Under the pieces are notes generated by a model, which was not told where the DNA came from, did no database searches, and saw nothing but the letters and a program-made list of their open reading frames with translations. A program made the position numbers and the translations under genes. Positions 8,743 to 19,772 of a stretch of 64,000 bases of DNA are shown here, piece by piece. Source of the stretch: Proteus mirabilis ATCC 29906. GTDB lineage: Bacteria > Pseudomonadota > Gammaproteobacteria > Enterobacterales > Enterobacteriaceae. Position 1 is the stretch's first letter. The number at the start of each line of letters is the position of its first letter. The stretch spans positions 46,781 through 110,780 of the forward strand of contig NZ_GG668580.1 of the NCBI RefSeq assembly GCF_000160755.1. The letters are read 5' to 3'.

Positions 8743-8819
8743 GGCTATGTAGCTCAGCTGGTTAGAGCACAACACTCATAATGTTGGGGTCACAGGTTCG
8801 AATCCCGTCATAGCCACCA
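8743..8819 (+). tRNA. metU: tRNA-Met (CAU), second elongator copy
   Basis: The 77 bases appear identical to the gene at 8310-8386, with anticodon CAU and encoded CCA. The position matches E. coli metU. Confidence 0.96.
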
Positions 8820-8822
8820 TTT

Positions 8823-8897
8823 TGGGGTATCGCCAAGCGGTAAGGCACCAGGTTTTGATCCTGGCATGCCCTGGTTCGAATCCAGGTACCCCAGCCA
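8823..8897 (+). tRNA. tRNA-Gln (UUG), copy 3
   Basis: This 75-base gene has anticodon UUG and the copy-1 type of T-arm. The E. coli cluster has CUG-anticodon Gln tRNAs (glnV, glnX) at this position, so this copy differs in decoding. Confidence 0.96.
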
Positions 8898-8910
8898 TAT
8901 TCTGAAAGAG

Positions 8911-8935
8911 AGACTCGTTAAACGAGTCTTTTTTT
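8911..8935 (+). terminator. Terminator inside the tRNA cluster
   Basis: AGACTCGTT and AACGAGTCT form the stem, followed directly by seven T. It lies after the third Gln tRNA and before the last Leu tRNA, so the last gene needs read-through or its own promoter. Confidence 0.8.
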
Positions 8936-8948
8936 CTCAAAGGTTGTT

Positions 8949-9033
8949 GCGGGAGTGGCGAAATTGGTAGACGCACCAGATTTAGGTTCTGGCGCCGCAA
9001 GGTGTGCGAGTTCAAGTCTCGCCTCCCGCACCA
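8949..9033 (+). tRNA. tRNA-Leu (UAG), second copy
   Basis: This 85-base gene repeats the Leu(UAG) gene at 8395-8479, including the encoded CCA. It lies 14 bp after an intrinsic terminator and has its own terminator at 9072-9098. It looks like a duplicate at the end of the cluster. Confidence 0.95.
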
Positions 9034-9071
9034 TTGATTAATAGTGTCAAACACTAAATAAAATCAACAAA

Positions 9072-9098
9072 CAAGACTCGCTATGGCGGGTCTTTTTT
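9072..9098 (+). terminator. Terminator after the tRNA cluster
   Basis: AAGACTCGC and GCGGGTCTT pair (one T-G wobble) around the loop TATG, followed by a T-rich run. Confidence 0.8.
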
Positions 9099-9258
9099 GT
9101 TTTTAGCCTTAAATATCCCCTCTCTCTCACCCTTTATCAATACGCTGACGCCTTGTCTATTTCCTCATTACTCTCATAGTTATCATTGTTTGCTCGATAA
9201 TCTACATAGACTCATCGTAACGTTATTTTTTGATCAAGCTGTACATATATTCATACCA

Positions 9259-9280
9259 ATACTATACTCCCCCATAGTAT
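9259..9280. promoter_or_regulatory. FrmR operator
   Basis: ATACTAT (9259-9265) and ATAGTAT (9274-9280) form a perfect inverted repeat around ACTCCCCC. An AT-rich inverted repeat around a C or G tract is the operator form of FrmR, RcnR and CsoR-type repressors. It lies 16 bp before frmR, where binding would block transcription of frmRAB. Confidence 0.75.
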
Positions 9281-9295
9281 ATTTAAGGATTATAT

Positions 9296-10703
<1,408 letters not shown>

Positions 10704-10756
10704 TCACTCTCAGGCCTATTATCAAATAGGTCTGACTTTGTTGTTAAGGAGTCAAA

Positions 10757-11587
10757 ATGAACAACATTGAACGCCATGCCTGTTTTGGCGGTTGGCAAGA
10801 GGTTTATCAACACACCTCTACCACCCTCAATTGTGAGATGAAATTTGCTATCTATCTCCCGCCTATGGAAGATGGGCAAAAATATCCGGTTTTATATTGG
10901 TTATCTGGATTAACTTGTAATGAACAAAACTTCATTACCAAAGCCGGAGCACAGCAATATGCTGCGCAACACGGTGTTATTTTAGTGGTACCTGATACTA
11001 GCCCTCGTGGTGAAAATGTGGCTGATGATAGTGCTTATGATTTAGGACAAGGTGCTAGTTTTTATCTGAATGCCACACAAGCACCTTGGAATAGTCATTA
11101 TAAAATGTATGACTACATTGTTAATGAACTCTCTAAATTGATTGAGACACATTTTCCTGCCAATGAGCGACGTGCTATTAGTGGACATTCAATGGGGGGA
11201 CATGGTGCATTGATGATTGGTTTGCGTAATTTGTCTCGCTATTGCAGTATTTCAGCGTTTTCACCCATTGTTGCACCAACCCAAGTCCCTTGGGGACAAA
11301 AAGCCTTCAGCGCTTATTTAGGCGACGATATGGCACAATGGCAACAATATGACACGATTGAATTACTGAATAAAACACAACAGACAGTGCCCATACGAGT
11401 GGATGTCGGTCTTGATGATCCTTTTTACCAACAGCAACTACAGCCAGAACGTTTAGCACAAGTGTGTGATAAAAAACAGTTTGCGTGCTGTTTAAATTTA
11501 CATCAAGGCTACGACCACAGTTACTATTTTGTCGCGAGTTTTATCGGTGAACATATAGCCTTTCATGCTAAGCACTTAAAGGCTTAA
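10757..11587 (+). CDS. frmB: S-formylglutathione hydrolase
   Basis: The 276-residue esterase-D type hydrolase splits S-formylglutathione into formate and glutathione, completing formaldehyde removal. The nucleophile S145 lies in SGHSMGGHG, an acid (DVGLDDPF) follows, and the catalytic His is in GYDHSYYF near the C-terminus. WLSGLTCNEQNF is a family signature. AAGGAG lies seven bases before the ATG. It ends frmRAB and is convergent with ubiF, with a shared hairpin at 11592-11630. Confidence 0.96.
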   Translation: MNNIERHACFGGWQEVYQHTSTTLNCEMKFAIYLPPMEDGQKYPVLYWLSGLTCNEQNFITKAGAQQYAAQHGVILVVPDTSPRGENVADDSAYDLGQGASFYLNATQAPWNSHYKMYDYIVNELSKLIETHFPANERRAISGHSMGGHGALMIGLRNLSRYCSISAFSPIVAPTQVPWGQKAFSAYLGDDMAQWQQYDTIELLNKTQQTVPIRVDVGLDDPFYQQQLQPERLAQVCDKKQFACCLNLHQGYDHSYYFVASFIGEHIAFHAKHLKA

Positions 11588-11591
11588 ACCT

Positions 11592-11630
11592 AATGCGATG
11601 ATCGATGAAGACAATTCAGATCATCGCATT
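11592..11630. terminator. Bidirectional hairpin between frmB and ubiF
   Basis: AATGCGATGATC and GATCATCGCATT are perfect 12-base inverted copies around a 15-base loop, placed between convergent genes. There is no long T tract on either side, so it may be a moderate terminator or a 3' end stabiliser. Confidence 0.65.
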
Positions 11631-11635
11631 GCTCA

Positions 11636-12842
11636 TCATTTAATCCCTAAAGCATAACGTAGCGCGGCTTCTTTCGCTTTTCCTGCATGCTGCGCCGCTA
11701 ATAATCCGATATTTCTGGCTAATTTTAAGCCTGGTAATTGATGGCTAAAAGCGTGGTAAAAGAGATCCATTCCTGCCTGCATCAGCATATTATCAGGCAT
11801 ACGACGGCGCTGATTATTTTTTTAACAATGCCATTGAATGCCAAGGTTCAAAATGCTGTTTCGCTTGCGCCACTAAATTAAGCAAGCAATCCACATCACG
11901 ATAACCGAGGTTAACCCCCTGTCCTGCTAATGGATTAATAGTATGTGCCGCATCCCCCACTAAAATCACACCATTATCAACATAACGACTAGCATGCTGA
12001 CGAGTTAATGGGAAAGAGCCTGCTGCAATAGGTGTCACTTTGCCTAAGCGTTCAGGGAAAGCATGTTCGATTTCTTTTTCTAACTGTGCCATTGACATCG
12101 TTTGTAGCTTTCTAATTCTCTGCGGAGAATCATACCAAACTAAGCAAGCCCAATTATCAAACAGAGGCAAATAAGCCCGTGGCCCTGAAGGGTAAAAGCG
12201 TTGCCATGTACCTTTTTCTGGTGGTAATTGCGTTTTCACGGTGATTAACATACAGGATTGACGATACTGCCAACCATTACTGCCAATCCCCGCCATTTGA
12301 CGCACTTGCGAATTAGCCCCATCGGCTCCTACAACTAACTGAGTGGTGATTTCCTGACCATCAGCAAGCGTGACTTGCCATTTATTATCTAAGTATTTCA
12401 TGTTACTTAGACTATTTGGGCATAATAAAGTGATATTGCTATAACGTTCTGCTTCTTGCCACAATGCCAATTGCAAAATGCGATTTTCAACCATATAACC
12501 TAATTCAGGTAAACCAAGACTTTTGGCATCAAAAATAACATGGGCATTATCTTCTTCCCATGTTTCGAGGGTTAGGTATGGCGCACTGCGCATCGCTAAA
12601 ACATGTTGCCATGCACCTAGCTGTTTTAATAAACTAACGGACGCGCAGCTGATCGCAGAAATACGAATATCAGGATGAGATGAGGCATCAAAAGGTGCTG
12701 GAGATTGCCGTTCTACCATTGCAACACGCAACCCTTCTTGCGCCAGCCCAATGGCAACGGCTGCGCCAATCATGCCACCACCGGCAATGACTGCATCAAA
12801 ATCGTTTTTTACATTTCTCATCATTGTTATGCCATAACTCAT
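11636..12842 (-). pseudogene. ubiF: Ubiquinone-biosynthesis flavin hydroxylase UbiF, frameshifted near the 3' end
   Basis: UbiF hydroxylates the ring of demethoxyubiquinone. FAD motifs are intact: AGGGMIGAA at the N-terminus, VVGADGANSQVRQM in the middle and ILVGDAAHTINPLAGQG near residue 300. The frame stops at 11814 after 342 codons, just past a run of seven A on the coding strand (about 11818-11824). The expected C-terminus (RRRMPDNMLMQAGMDLFY through RYALGIK) continues in the neighbouring frame to a stop at 11636-11638, so the sequence lacks one A. This is a real mutation, a sequencing error in a homopolymer, or a site of slippage. The ATG at 12842 or one near 12824 could be the start. 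Confidence 0.85.
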
Positions 12843-13036
12843 TGCTTTAAAAATAATAGGTAAGCGCTATATCAGTTTATTAGAAATAAGCAAAACTGAA
12901 CGCCAGAAAGAATTAGCGCCGACTGACTCTAGTCACTGACCACACAAATGACTACAATAACCGCCTTATTGGCTTATTACACGCAACGTTTTTCAGTGAT
13001 TAGCTATTATCTCACTGTAAATACCGGATTTATACA

Positions 13037-14467
13037 ATGTCGACGATAAAAAAACTGTACATTAAAACTTGGGGCTGCCAGATGAATGAGTACGATTCAT
13101 CTAAAATGGCAGACCTACTCGAAAGCACCCACGGTTATCAGTTAACCGATGTCGCCGAAGATGCGGACATTCTACTGCTAAATACCTGTTCTATCCGTGA
13201 GAAAGCACAAGAAAAAGTCTTTCATCAGTTAGGACGTTGGAAAAATTTTAAAGATAATAAACCTGATATTATCATCGGCGTTGGTGGTTGTGTTGCCTCT
13301 CAAGAAGGTGAATACATTCGTCAACGTGCGCAGTGTGTCGATATTATCTTCGGACCACAAACCTTACACCGCTTACCAGAAATGATTAATCAGGTAAAAG
13401 GCACCAAAAGCCCAGTGGTCGATATCAGTTTCCCTGAAATTGAAAAATTTGACCGTCTACCTGAACCTCGTGCTGAAGGCCCTTCTGCATTTGTTTCTAT
13501 CATGGAAGGCTGTAATAAATACTGCTCATTTTGTGTAGTGCCTTATACGCGTGGTGAAGAAGTCAGCCGCCCTTGTGATGATATTCTATTTGAAATCGCA
13601 CAACTGGCCGCTCAAGGGGTACGCGAAGTTAATCTATTAGGTCAAAACGTCAATGCTTATCGTGGTGAAACCTTTGACGGGCAAATCTGTAGCTTTGCAG
13701 AATTACTGCGCCTAGTGGCAGCGATTGATGGTATTGATCGTATTCGTTTTACTACCAGCCACCCTATTGAGTTTACTGACGATATTATTGCGGTTTATGA
13801 AGATACCCCTGAATTGGTTAGCTTCTTACACTTACCAGTACAAAGCGGATCAGATCGTATTTTAACCTTAATGAAGCGTAATCATACAGCTCTTGAATAT
13901 AAGAGCATTATTCGTAAATTACGCAAAGCACGCCCTGATATTCTGATAAGCTCAGACTTTATCATTGGTTTCCCAGGTGAAACGCAAGATGATTTCGAAA
14001 AAACCATGAAATTAATTGCGGATGTAAACTTTGATATGAGCTTTAGCTTTATCTATTCAGCCCGTCCAGGAACCCCTGCGGCTGATTTACCTGATGATGT
14101 GAGTGAAGAAGAGAAGAAACAGCGTTTATATCTGTTACAACAGCGCATTAATCAGCAAGCAATGAACTACAGCCGTGCCATGCTTAACAGCGTACAACGT
14201 ATTCTTGTAGAAGGCCCTTCACGTAAAAATGTGATGGAACTTTCAGGTCGTACCGAAAATAACCGCGTGGTTAACTTCGAAGGTACACCGGATATGATTG
14301 GTAAATTCGTTGATGTCGAAATTGTTGACGTTTACGCTAACTCATTGCGTGGTAAAGTGGTCAGAACGGAAGATCAAATGGATTTACGTATCCATGAATC
14401 ACCAGAATCCGTTATTGCCCGTACTCGTAAAGAAGATGAATTAGGTGTAGGTGTTTACCAACCTTAA
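13037..14467 (+). CDS. miaB: tRNA-2-methylthio-N6-dimethylallyladenosine synthase MiaB
   Basis: The 476-residue radical-SAM enzyme adds a methylthio group to i6A37 in tRNAs that read UNN codons. Auxiliary cluster cysteines are C14, C51 and C85; the radical-SAM cysteines are C159, C163 and C166 in [16 protein letters not shown]-binding domain occupies about the last 65 residues. It starts the conserved run miaB-ybeZ-ybeY-ybeX-lnt and is divergent from ubiF, as in E. coli. Confidence 0.97.
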
Positions 14468-14495
14468 TTGATCAGACTTAACAAAAGGATACTCA

Positions 14496-15557
14496 GTGAC
14501 AGTAATAGCCCATACACAGGTAGCGACCCAAGAGATTTTCTTAGAGCCCGCAGATAATGACCGTTTAATGAGTTTATGTGGCCCATTTGACGACAATATT
14601 AAGCAACTTGAACGCCGTTTAGGTATCGAGATCAATCACCGTGATAACCGTTTTAAACTAACGGGTAAATCACTGAATGTGAATGCAGCTGCAGGAATTT
14701 TGCGACATCTGTATGTGGAAACCTCACCCATTAAAGGTGTGATACCCGATATCGACCCTGAGCAAATTCACCTTGCCATCAAAGAGAGCCGAGTGCTTGA
14801 GCAAAGTGATGAGCATGTGCCTGAATTTGGGAAATCGACCAATATTCGCACTAAACGCGGCGTGATAAAACCACGTACGCCTAACCAAGCGCAATATATT
14901 GCCAATATCCAAACTCACGATATTACTTTTGGTATCGGGCCTGCAGGTACAGGGAAAACCTATCTGGCTGTTGCTGCCGCTGTCGATGCCCTTGAGCGTC
15001 AAGAAGTACGCCGTATTTTACTGACTCGCCCTGCGGTAGAGGCGGGTGAAAAGCTCGGTTTTTTACCCGGCGATTTAAGCCAAAAAGTCGATCCGTATTT
15101 ACGACCACTTTATGATGCGTTATTCGAGATGTTAGGTTTTGAAAAAGTTGAGAAACTGATAGAGCGTAATGTGATTGAAGTGGCCCCTTTAGCTTATATG
15201 CGAGGTCGTACACTCAATGACGCATTTATTATTCTCGATGAAAGTCAAAACACCACAATCGAACAGATGAAGATGTTTTTAACGCGTATCGGTTTTAACT
15301 CTAAAGCGGTCATCACAGGTGATATCACGCAAATCGACCTTCCTCGAGGCCATAAATCCGGATTGCGTCATGCCATAGAAGTGCTATCTAATGTCGATGA
15401 TTTAAGCTTTAACTTCTTCCATAGTGAAGACGTGGTTCGCCATCCTGTGGTTGCTAAGATTGTTGTCGCATATGAAGCTTGGGAAGTTGAAGATCAAAAA
15501 CGCCGCCAAGCAATTAAAGCAGAAAAAGAGAGACTGCAGAGAGAAAATCATGAGTGA
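14496..15557 (+). CDS. ybeZ: PhoH-like NTPase YbeZ
   Basis: This 353-residue ATPase has a Walker A motif [11 protein letters not shown] (about residues 148-158) and a Walker B segment [12 protein letters not shown]. It is thought to work in RNA metabolism and ribosome maturation together with YbeY, whose gene overlaps its 3' end by eight bases. The start is GTG at 14496 behind AAAGGA. The order miaB-ybeZ-ybeY-ybeX is that of E. coli. Confidence 0.94.
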   Translation: MTVIAHTQVATQEIFLEPADNDRLMSLCGPFDDNIKQLERRLGIEINHRDNRFKLTGKSLNVNAAAGILRHLYVETSPIKGVIPDIDPEQIHLAIKESRVLEQSDEHVPEFGKSTNIRTKRGVIKPRTPNQAQYIANIQTHDITFGIGPAGTGKTYLAVAAAVDALERQEVRRILLTRPAVEAGEKLGFLPGDLSQKVDPYLRPLYDALFEMLGFEKVEKLIERNVIEVAPLAYMRGRTLNDAFIILDESQNTTIEQMKMFLTRIGFNSKAVITGDITQIDLPRGHKSGLRHAIEVLSNVDDLSFNFFHSEDVVRHPVVAKIVVAYEAWEVEDQKRRQAIKAEKERLQRENHE

Positions 15558-16017
15558 AGTGATTCTTGATTTACAAGTTGCCACTGAAAATACACAAGGG
15601 CTTCCGAGTGAAGCCCAATTCATCACTTGGCTGGAAGCCGTACTACCGCAATTTCAGCCTATTAGTGAAGTGACTATCCGTATCGTTGATGAAGCGGAAA
15701 GTCATGAGTTAAACCTGACTTATCGTGGAAAAGATAGACCAACTAATGTACTTTCTTTTCCTTTTGAAGCACCGCCTGAAGTGGAATTACCTTTACTGGG
15801 TGATTTAATTATCTGTCGTCAGGTCGTTGAAAAAGAAGCCGATGAGCAAAATAAAACTGTTGAAGAGCACTGGGCACACATGGTTATCCATGGTTGTCTG
15901 CACCTTTTAGGCTATGATCATATTGAAGATGATGAAGCTGAAGAAATGGAAGGTTTAGAGACAGAAATCTTACAAAAATTAGGTTATGAAGATCCCTATT
16001 TGATTGAAAAAGAGTAA
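15550..16017 (+). CDS. ybeY: Endoribonuclease / rRNA maturation factor YbeY
   Basis: The 155-residue metalloprotein takes part in 16S rRNA 3' maturation and ribosome quality control. Its zinc motif [11 protein letters not shown] supplies H114, H118 and H124. [11 protein letters not shown] is a second family signature. The ATG at 15550 lies inside the end of ybeZ and gives the normal family length. The longer frame from 15424 is an artefact of reading back into ybeZ. Confidence 0.95.
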   Translation: MSEVILDLQVATENTQGLPSEAQFITWLEAVLPQFQPISEVTIRIVDEAESHELNLTYRGKDRPTNVLSFPFEAPPEVELPLLGDLIICRQVVEKEADEQNKTVEEHWAHMVIHGCLHLLGYDHIEDDEAEEMEGLETEILQKLGYEDPYLIEKE

Positions 16018-16087
16018 CAGTTCTCTTTATTTTATGATAAATACTATATCTAATAACCATTCAATGAGGAAAAATAGTTAAAACGCC

Positions 16088-16969
16088 ATGAGCGACGACC
16101 AATCTTCGAGTAACGATAACCCTGGTCCTAAAAAGGGGTTTCTCACATTGCTTAATCAGTTATTCCACGGTGAACCTAAAAATCGTGATGATCTGATGGA
16201 GCTTATCCGCGATTCTGAACAGAAAGAATTAATCGATCCTGATACCCGTGATATGTTAGAGGGGGTAATGGATATCGCTGAACAGCGTGTACGGGATATT
16301 ATGATCCCCCGCTCGCAAATCGTCACATTAAAACGCAATCAAACCCTTGATGAGTGCCTTGATGTGATTATTGATTCAGCGCACTCTCGCTTTCCTGTCA
16401 TCAGTGAAGACAAAGATCATATTGAAGGCTTATTAATGGCAAAAGATTTATTGCCATTTATGCGTACTGGTGCTGAGCCATTTAGTATAGACAAAGTTTT
16501 ACGTTCTGCTGTCGTTGTACCAGAAAGTAAACGCGTTGACCGCTTACTAAAAGAGTTCCGTTCGCAACGCTATCATATGGCTATTGTCATTGATGAATTT
16601 GGTGGTGTTTCTGGTTTGGTCACGATTGAAGATATTCTTGAACTTATCGTCGGCGAAATTGAAGATGAGTATGATGATGAGGATGATATTGATATTCGTC
16701 CATTAAGTCGCCATACCTACTCAGTGAGAGCATTAACCCAAATAGAAGATTTTAATGAGGCATTTGGTACTCACTTTAGTGATGAAGAAGTCGATACGAT
16801 TGGTGGTTTAGTTATGCAAGCCTTCGGTCATCTTCCTGCTAGAGGTGAAACTATTACCATTGATAATTACCAATTTAAAGTTGTTATGGCTGATAGCCGT
16901 AAAATTATTCAGGTTTATGTGCACATTCCTGACGATGCGCCTGTACCTGAACTAGGTAATGATGTGTAG
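16088..16969 (+). CDS. ybeX: CorC-type CBS-domain protein YbeX
   Basis: The 293-residue cytoplasmic protein has two CBS domains (about residues 70-195; [10 protein letters not shown] and the second repeat [17 protein letters not shown]) and a C-terminal CorC_HlyC domain (about 210-290). The family has been linked to magnesium/cobalt efflux with CorA and to ribosome metabolism. An acidic stretch [13 protein letters not shown] joins the two parts. The gene lies between ybeY and lnt, as in E. coli. Confidence 0.93.
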   Translation: MSDDQSSSNDNPGPKKGFLTLLNQLFHGEPKNRDDLMELIRDSEQKELIDPDTRDMLEGVMDIAEQRVRDIMIPRSQIVTLKRNQTLDECLDVIIDSAHSRFPVISEDKDHIEGLLMAKDLLPFMRTGAEPFSIDKVLRSAVVVPESKRVDRLLKEFRSQRYHMAIVIDEFGGVSGLVTIEDILELIVGEIEDEYDDEDDIDIRPLSRHTYSVRALTQIEDFNEAFGTHFSDEEVDTIGGLVMQAFGHLPARGETITIDNYQFKVVMADSRKIIQVYVHIPDDAPVPELGNDV

Positions 16970-16976
16970 GATATTA

Positions 16977-18500
16977 ATGAATAATTTCTCTTTATTAAAC
17001 CGCCAGTGGGTTCGCACCCTACTGGCGGTTTTTTTCGGTGCCAGTGGCACACTCGCGTTTTCTCCCTTTGATTTCTGGCCTGCAGCGTTAATTTCTTTAT
17101 CAGGTTTGCTACTGATAATAACGCAACGAACCACACGACAAGGGGTATGGCTTGGTTTTGCCTGGGGATTTGGATTATTTGGTAGTGGTGTAAACTGGGT
17201 ATATGTCAGCATTGCTGATTTTGGGGGAATGCCATTTGCTATCAATATTTTCTTAGTCATATTGTTAGCCCTTTACTTATCGCTTTATACCGCCCTATTT
17301 GCCGGATTATTAAACAAGTTCTTTCCTAAACCTACCGTTTGGCGTTTTGTCTTTGCGGCTCCCGCTGTATGGCAACTCACTGAATTTTTAAGAGGTTGGG
17401 TGTTATCAGGGTTTCCGTGGTTACAATTTGGTTATAGCCAAATTGATGGCCCATTAAAAGGTATTGCACCTATTTTTGGTGTCACCATGATAACCTTTTT
17501 GCTGACCATAATTAGTGGACTTATTGCTGTCGCTATCTATCGTAAATCACTATATAGTGCGGTGATCGGAGCAATATTATTACTCTTACCTATCAGCTTT
17601 AAATCTTATCAATGGTATCAACCTTTAACTGATGAAACACAAGAAATTGCCTTAGTTCAAGGCAATATCGCGCAATCATTAAAATGGCAACCCGGTACTT
17701 TAGAAAGTACGTTAAACACCTATCTCACCTTAAGTCGCCCTTTTATCGGTAAAGCAAACTTAATTATTTGGCCTGAGTCAGCTATCCCTGATGTTGAAAT
17801 TCAGCAACAAGGCTTTTTAGCGCAATTGGATAAACAATTAAGAGCACAAGACACGCATCTAATGACAGGAATTATTGATGCGCGTCCCACCTTAGAAGGC
17901 TATCGTTTTTATAATAGTGTTATTACATTAGGTGAACACTATGCTTACCAATATCCGGCAACAGATCGCTATAACAAACATCATCTTGTGCCTTTTGGTG
18001 AGTATGTCCCTTTAGAGTCCTTATTGCGCCCATTAGCGCCATTTTTTAATTTACCTATGTCATCATTAAGCCAAGGTGAATATATACAACCTCAACTGAC
18101 GGTAAATGATGCCAAAATAACCGCCGCCATCTGTTATGAAATTATTCTTGGAGAACAAGTTCGTGCTAACTTTAAGCCGGATACACGTTTCTTATTAACT
18201 ATTTCAAATGATGCTTGGTTTGGTAATTCAATTGGTCCATGGCAACATTTTCAAATGGCTAGAATGCGTTCATTAGAGTTAGGACGCCCATTATTACGTT
18301 CAACTAATAACGGCATTACCGCCTTTATTGCTGCTAATGGTGATGTTATTGCCCAGCTTCCACAATTTGAAGCAGGTGCATTAGCTGAAAAAATGACACC
18401 CACAACAGGATCAACACCTTATTATAAAATGGGGAGTTATCCAGTGTGGATTTTAGCAGGGGTATTTTTAATTCTTGCTTTTATTAAGCGTCGTTCTTAA
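16977..18500 (+). CDS. lnt: Apolipoprotein N-acyltransferase
   Basis: The 507-residue inner-membrane enzyme adds the third acyl chain to lipoproteins. N-terminal membrane helices are followed by a nitrilase-type periplasmic domain with the catalytic triad E267 (IIWPESAI), K334 (RYNKHHLVPFGE) and C386 (AAICYEIIL), and a last membrane helix at the C-terminus. The ATG at 16977 (MNNFSLLNRQ) with AGG seven bases upstream is preferred to a start at 16959, which would run into ybeX. Confidence 0.96.
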   Translation: MNNFSLLNRQWVRTLLAVFFGASGTLAFSPFDFWPAALISLSGLLLIITQRTTRQGVWLGFAWGFGLFGSGVNWVYVSIADFGGMPFAINIFLVILLALYLSLYTALFAGLLNKFFPKPTVWRFVFAAPAVWQLTEFLRGWVLSGFPWLQFGYSQIDGPLKGIAPIFGVTMITFLLTIISGLIAVAIYRKSLYSAVIGAILLLLPISFKSYQWYQPLTDETQEIALVQGNIAQSLKWQPGTLESTLNTYLTLSRPFIGKANLIIWPESAIPDVEIQQQGFLAQLDKQLRAQDTHLMTGIIDARPTLEGYRFYNSVITLGEHYAYQYPATDRYNKHHLVPFGEYVPLESLLRPLAPFFNLPMSSLSQGEYIQPQLTVNDAKITAAICYEIILGEQVRANFKPDTRFLLTISNDAWFGNSIGPWQHFQMARMRSLELGRPLLRSTNNGITAFIAANGDVIAQLPQFEAGALAEKMTPTTGSTPYYKMGSYPVWILAGVFLILAFIKRRS

Positions 18501-18576
18501 TGTTAAATAAAGCCCTGCTCAATTAATCTTAAAACAATTAATTAAGTAAGGGCTTTTCTAATAAAAGGACTTTTCA

Positions 18577-19260
18577 ATGATCCATTACCCTGAATATATT
18601 CTTGATATTATTTGGCAAAGAGCGAAAAAAATATCTGCCGATAATGAAACAAAAGGATTTCGTAAAGATAAAGAAACTAAATGGATCAAGCGCCAAATGT
18701 TTAATCAACAAAATGAATTTGGCTGGGTATTATCAAAACAACCCAGTTCGATTCATCAAATTATTGAAGATGAAACAATTGTGCCTTTACATTGGCAAAC
18801 AGCGAGAGCCTATGAGCAAAAACAAGAAGCAAGCTCTAAACGTCTCAATATGATCCCACTTGACCCACCAGCACTATCGAAACTCATTCAATCACCAACA
18901 GATGTTTTACCTTATTGGCAACATGCCCATCAGATTTCCAGCGATAATGAAGAAAAAGGTTTTCGTAAAGATTATTACGGTCGTATTATCCAGAAAAATG
19001 CGTTTGGAGATAAACAACATCAATATGGTTGGACATTAGCTCAATTAACACCAGCCAATAAGAATAATCAAATCGTTATTCCTATTAATATTGTACCAAT
19101 ACATATTAATACCTCAAAACGCACTTACAATGAAAAGGAATTAATTGTTCAAGGTAGCCAAGAAGCAAAAATAAAACGCAGACGTAAAAAACTTGTCTAT
19201 GAGATAATCGATTTTATTGTCAGCCTACCTGGCATTATTTTTTCTTCATTTAAACTCTGA
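18577..19260 (+). CDS. Unknown protein with a duplicated W..A..GFRKD..GW module
   Basis: I do not recognise this 227-residue protein. It contains two copies of a module of about 75 residues. Copy 1 runs W13 to about 85 and copy 2 from W114 to about 190. Both read W-x2-A-x3-I-x-x-DNE-x-KGFRKD, then a basic or aromatic strand, then FGW or YGW, then an IVPLHW or IVPIHI segment. The RKD...GW part recalls HNH-type treble-clef proteins, but no catalytic His-Asn-His set is visible. A basic stretch (KIKRRRKK) precedes a hydrophobic C-terminal segment that could be a membrane anchor. AAAAGGA lies ahead of the ATG. It is inserted between lnt and scsD compared with E. coli. Confidence 0.75.
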   Translation: MIHYPEYILDIIWQRAKKISADNETKGFRKDKETKWIKRQMFNQQNEFGWVLSKQPSSIHQIIEDETIVPLHWQTARAYEQKQEASSKRLNMIPLDPPALSKLIQSPTDVLPYWQHAHQISSDNEEKGFRKDYYGRIIQKNAFGDKQHQYGWTLAQLTPANKNNQIVIPINIVPIHINTSKRTYNEKELIVQGSQEAKIKRRRKKLVYEIIDFIVSLPGIIFSSFKL

Positions 19261-19268
19261 TAAACAAG

Positions 19269-19772
19269 TTAAATTGAAGCCCACCATAACCTAAGTTTTA
19301 ATCCCCAAGAGGATGTCCAGCCACTTGTAAAGTGCACCATTTCACCTTTATAGAGAATAACAAAAGAAGGTGTAGCACTTATCCCCCAACGTTGAGAAAT
19401 AGCCCCTCTATCATCATTAATAACCGGAAAAACTAGTTGCTTGGAGTTAATGCCACGTATTATTTTGGCATCATCACCAGAGAGGATAACTACAGACGTA
19501 ACATTATAACCCTGTTGTGCTAAATCATTTACCGTCGGTGTAGTTAACTTACAAATGCCACACCAACTCGCCCAAAAATAGATCAGTAATGGTTTCTCTT
19601 GGCTAAGGGCAATCAATGAGACTGGTTTATCATCAACTGTATAAAGCGTAGATAAATCAGTAAGTTCTGGTGGCGTTGGTTGACGCCACCAGTCCATAGC
19701 AAATGAAATAGCCACAAAAATAAGGGCGAGAATAACTAATTCTTTACCCCATTTTCGTAAACGATTTGCCAT
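19269..19772 (-). CDS. scsD: Membrane-anchored thioredoxin-like protein ScsD
   Basis: This 167-residue protein has one N-terminal membrane segment (about residues 11-27) and a periplasmic thioredoxin fold with the redox motif WCGIC (C71 and C74). The cis-Pro loop ISATPSFVI is present. It is TlpA- or ScsD-like and is the last gene of scsABCD. The ATG overlaps the scsC stop by one base. In Salmonella the scs genes give copper and redox-stress tolerance; the same role is inferred here. Confidence 0.88.
   Translation of the reverse strand: MANRLRKWGKELVILALIFVAISFAMDWWRQPTPPELTDLSTLYTVDDKPVSLIALSQEKPLLIYFWASWCGICKLTTPTVNDLAQQGYNVTSVVILSGDDAKIIRGINSKQLVFPVINDDRGAISQRWGISATPSFVILYKGEMVHFTSGWTSSWGLKLRLWWASI

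Noticed and set aside
8160..9054. Several open frames on both strands over the tRNA cluster
   Set aside because: They are translations of tRNA genes and their terminators; repeated peptides such as MVAMTGFEPVTPTL come from tRNA sequence.
14923..15213. Minus-strand frame of 96 codons within ybeZ
   Set aside because: It lies wholly inside a strongly conserved gene in another frame and lacks start signals.
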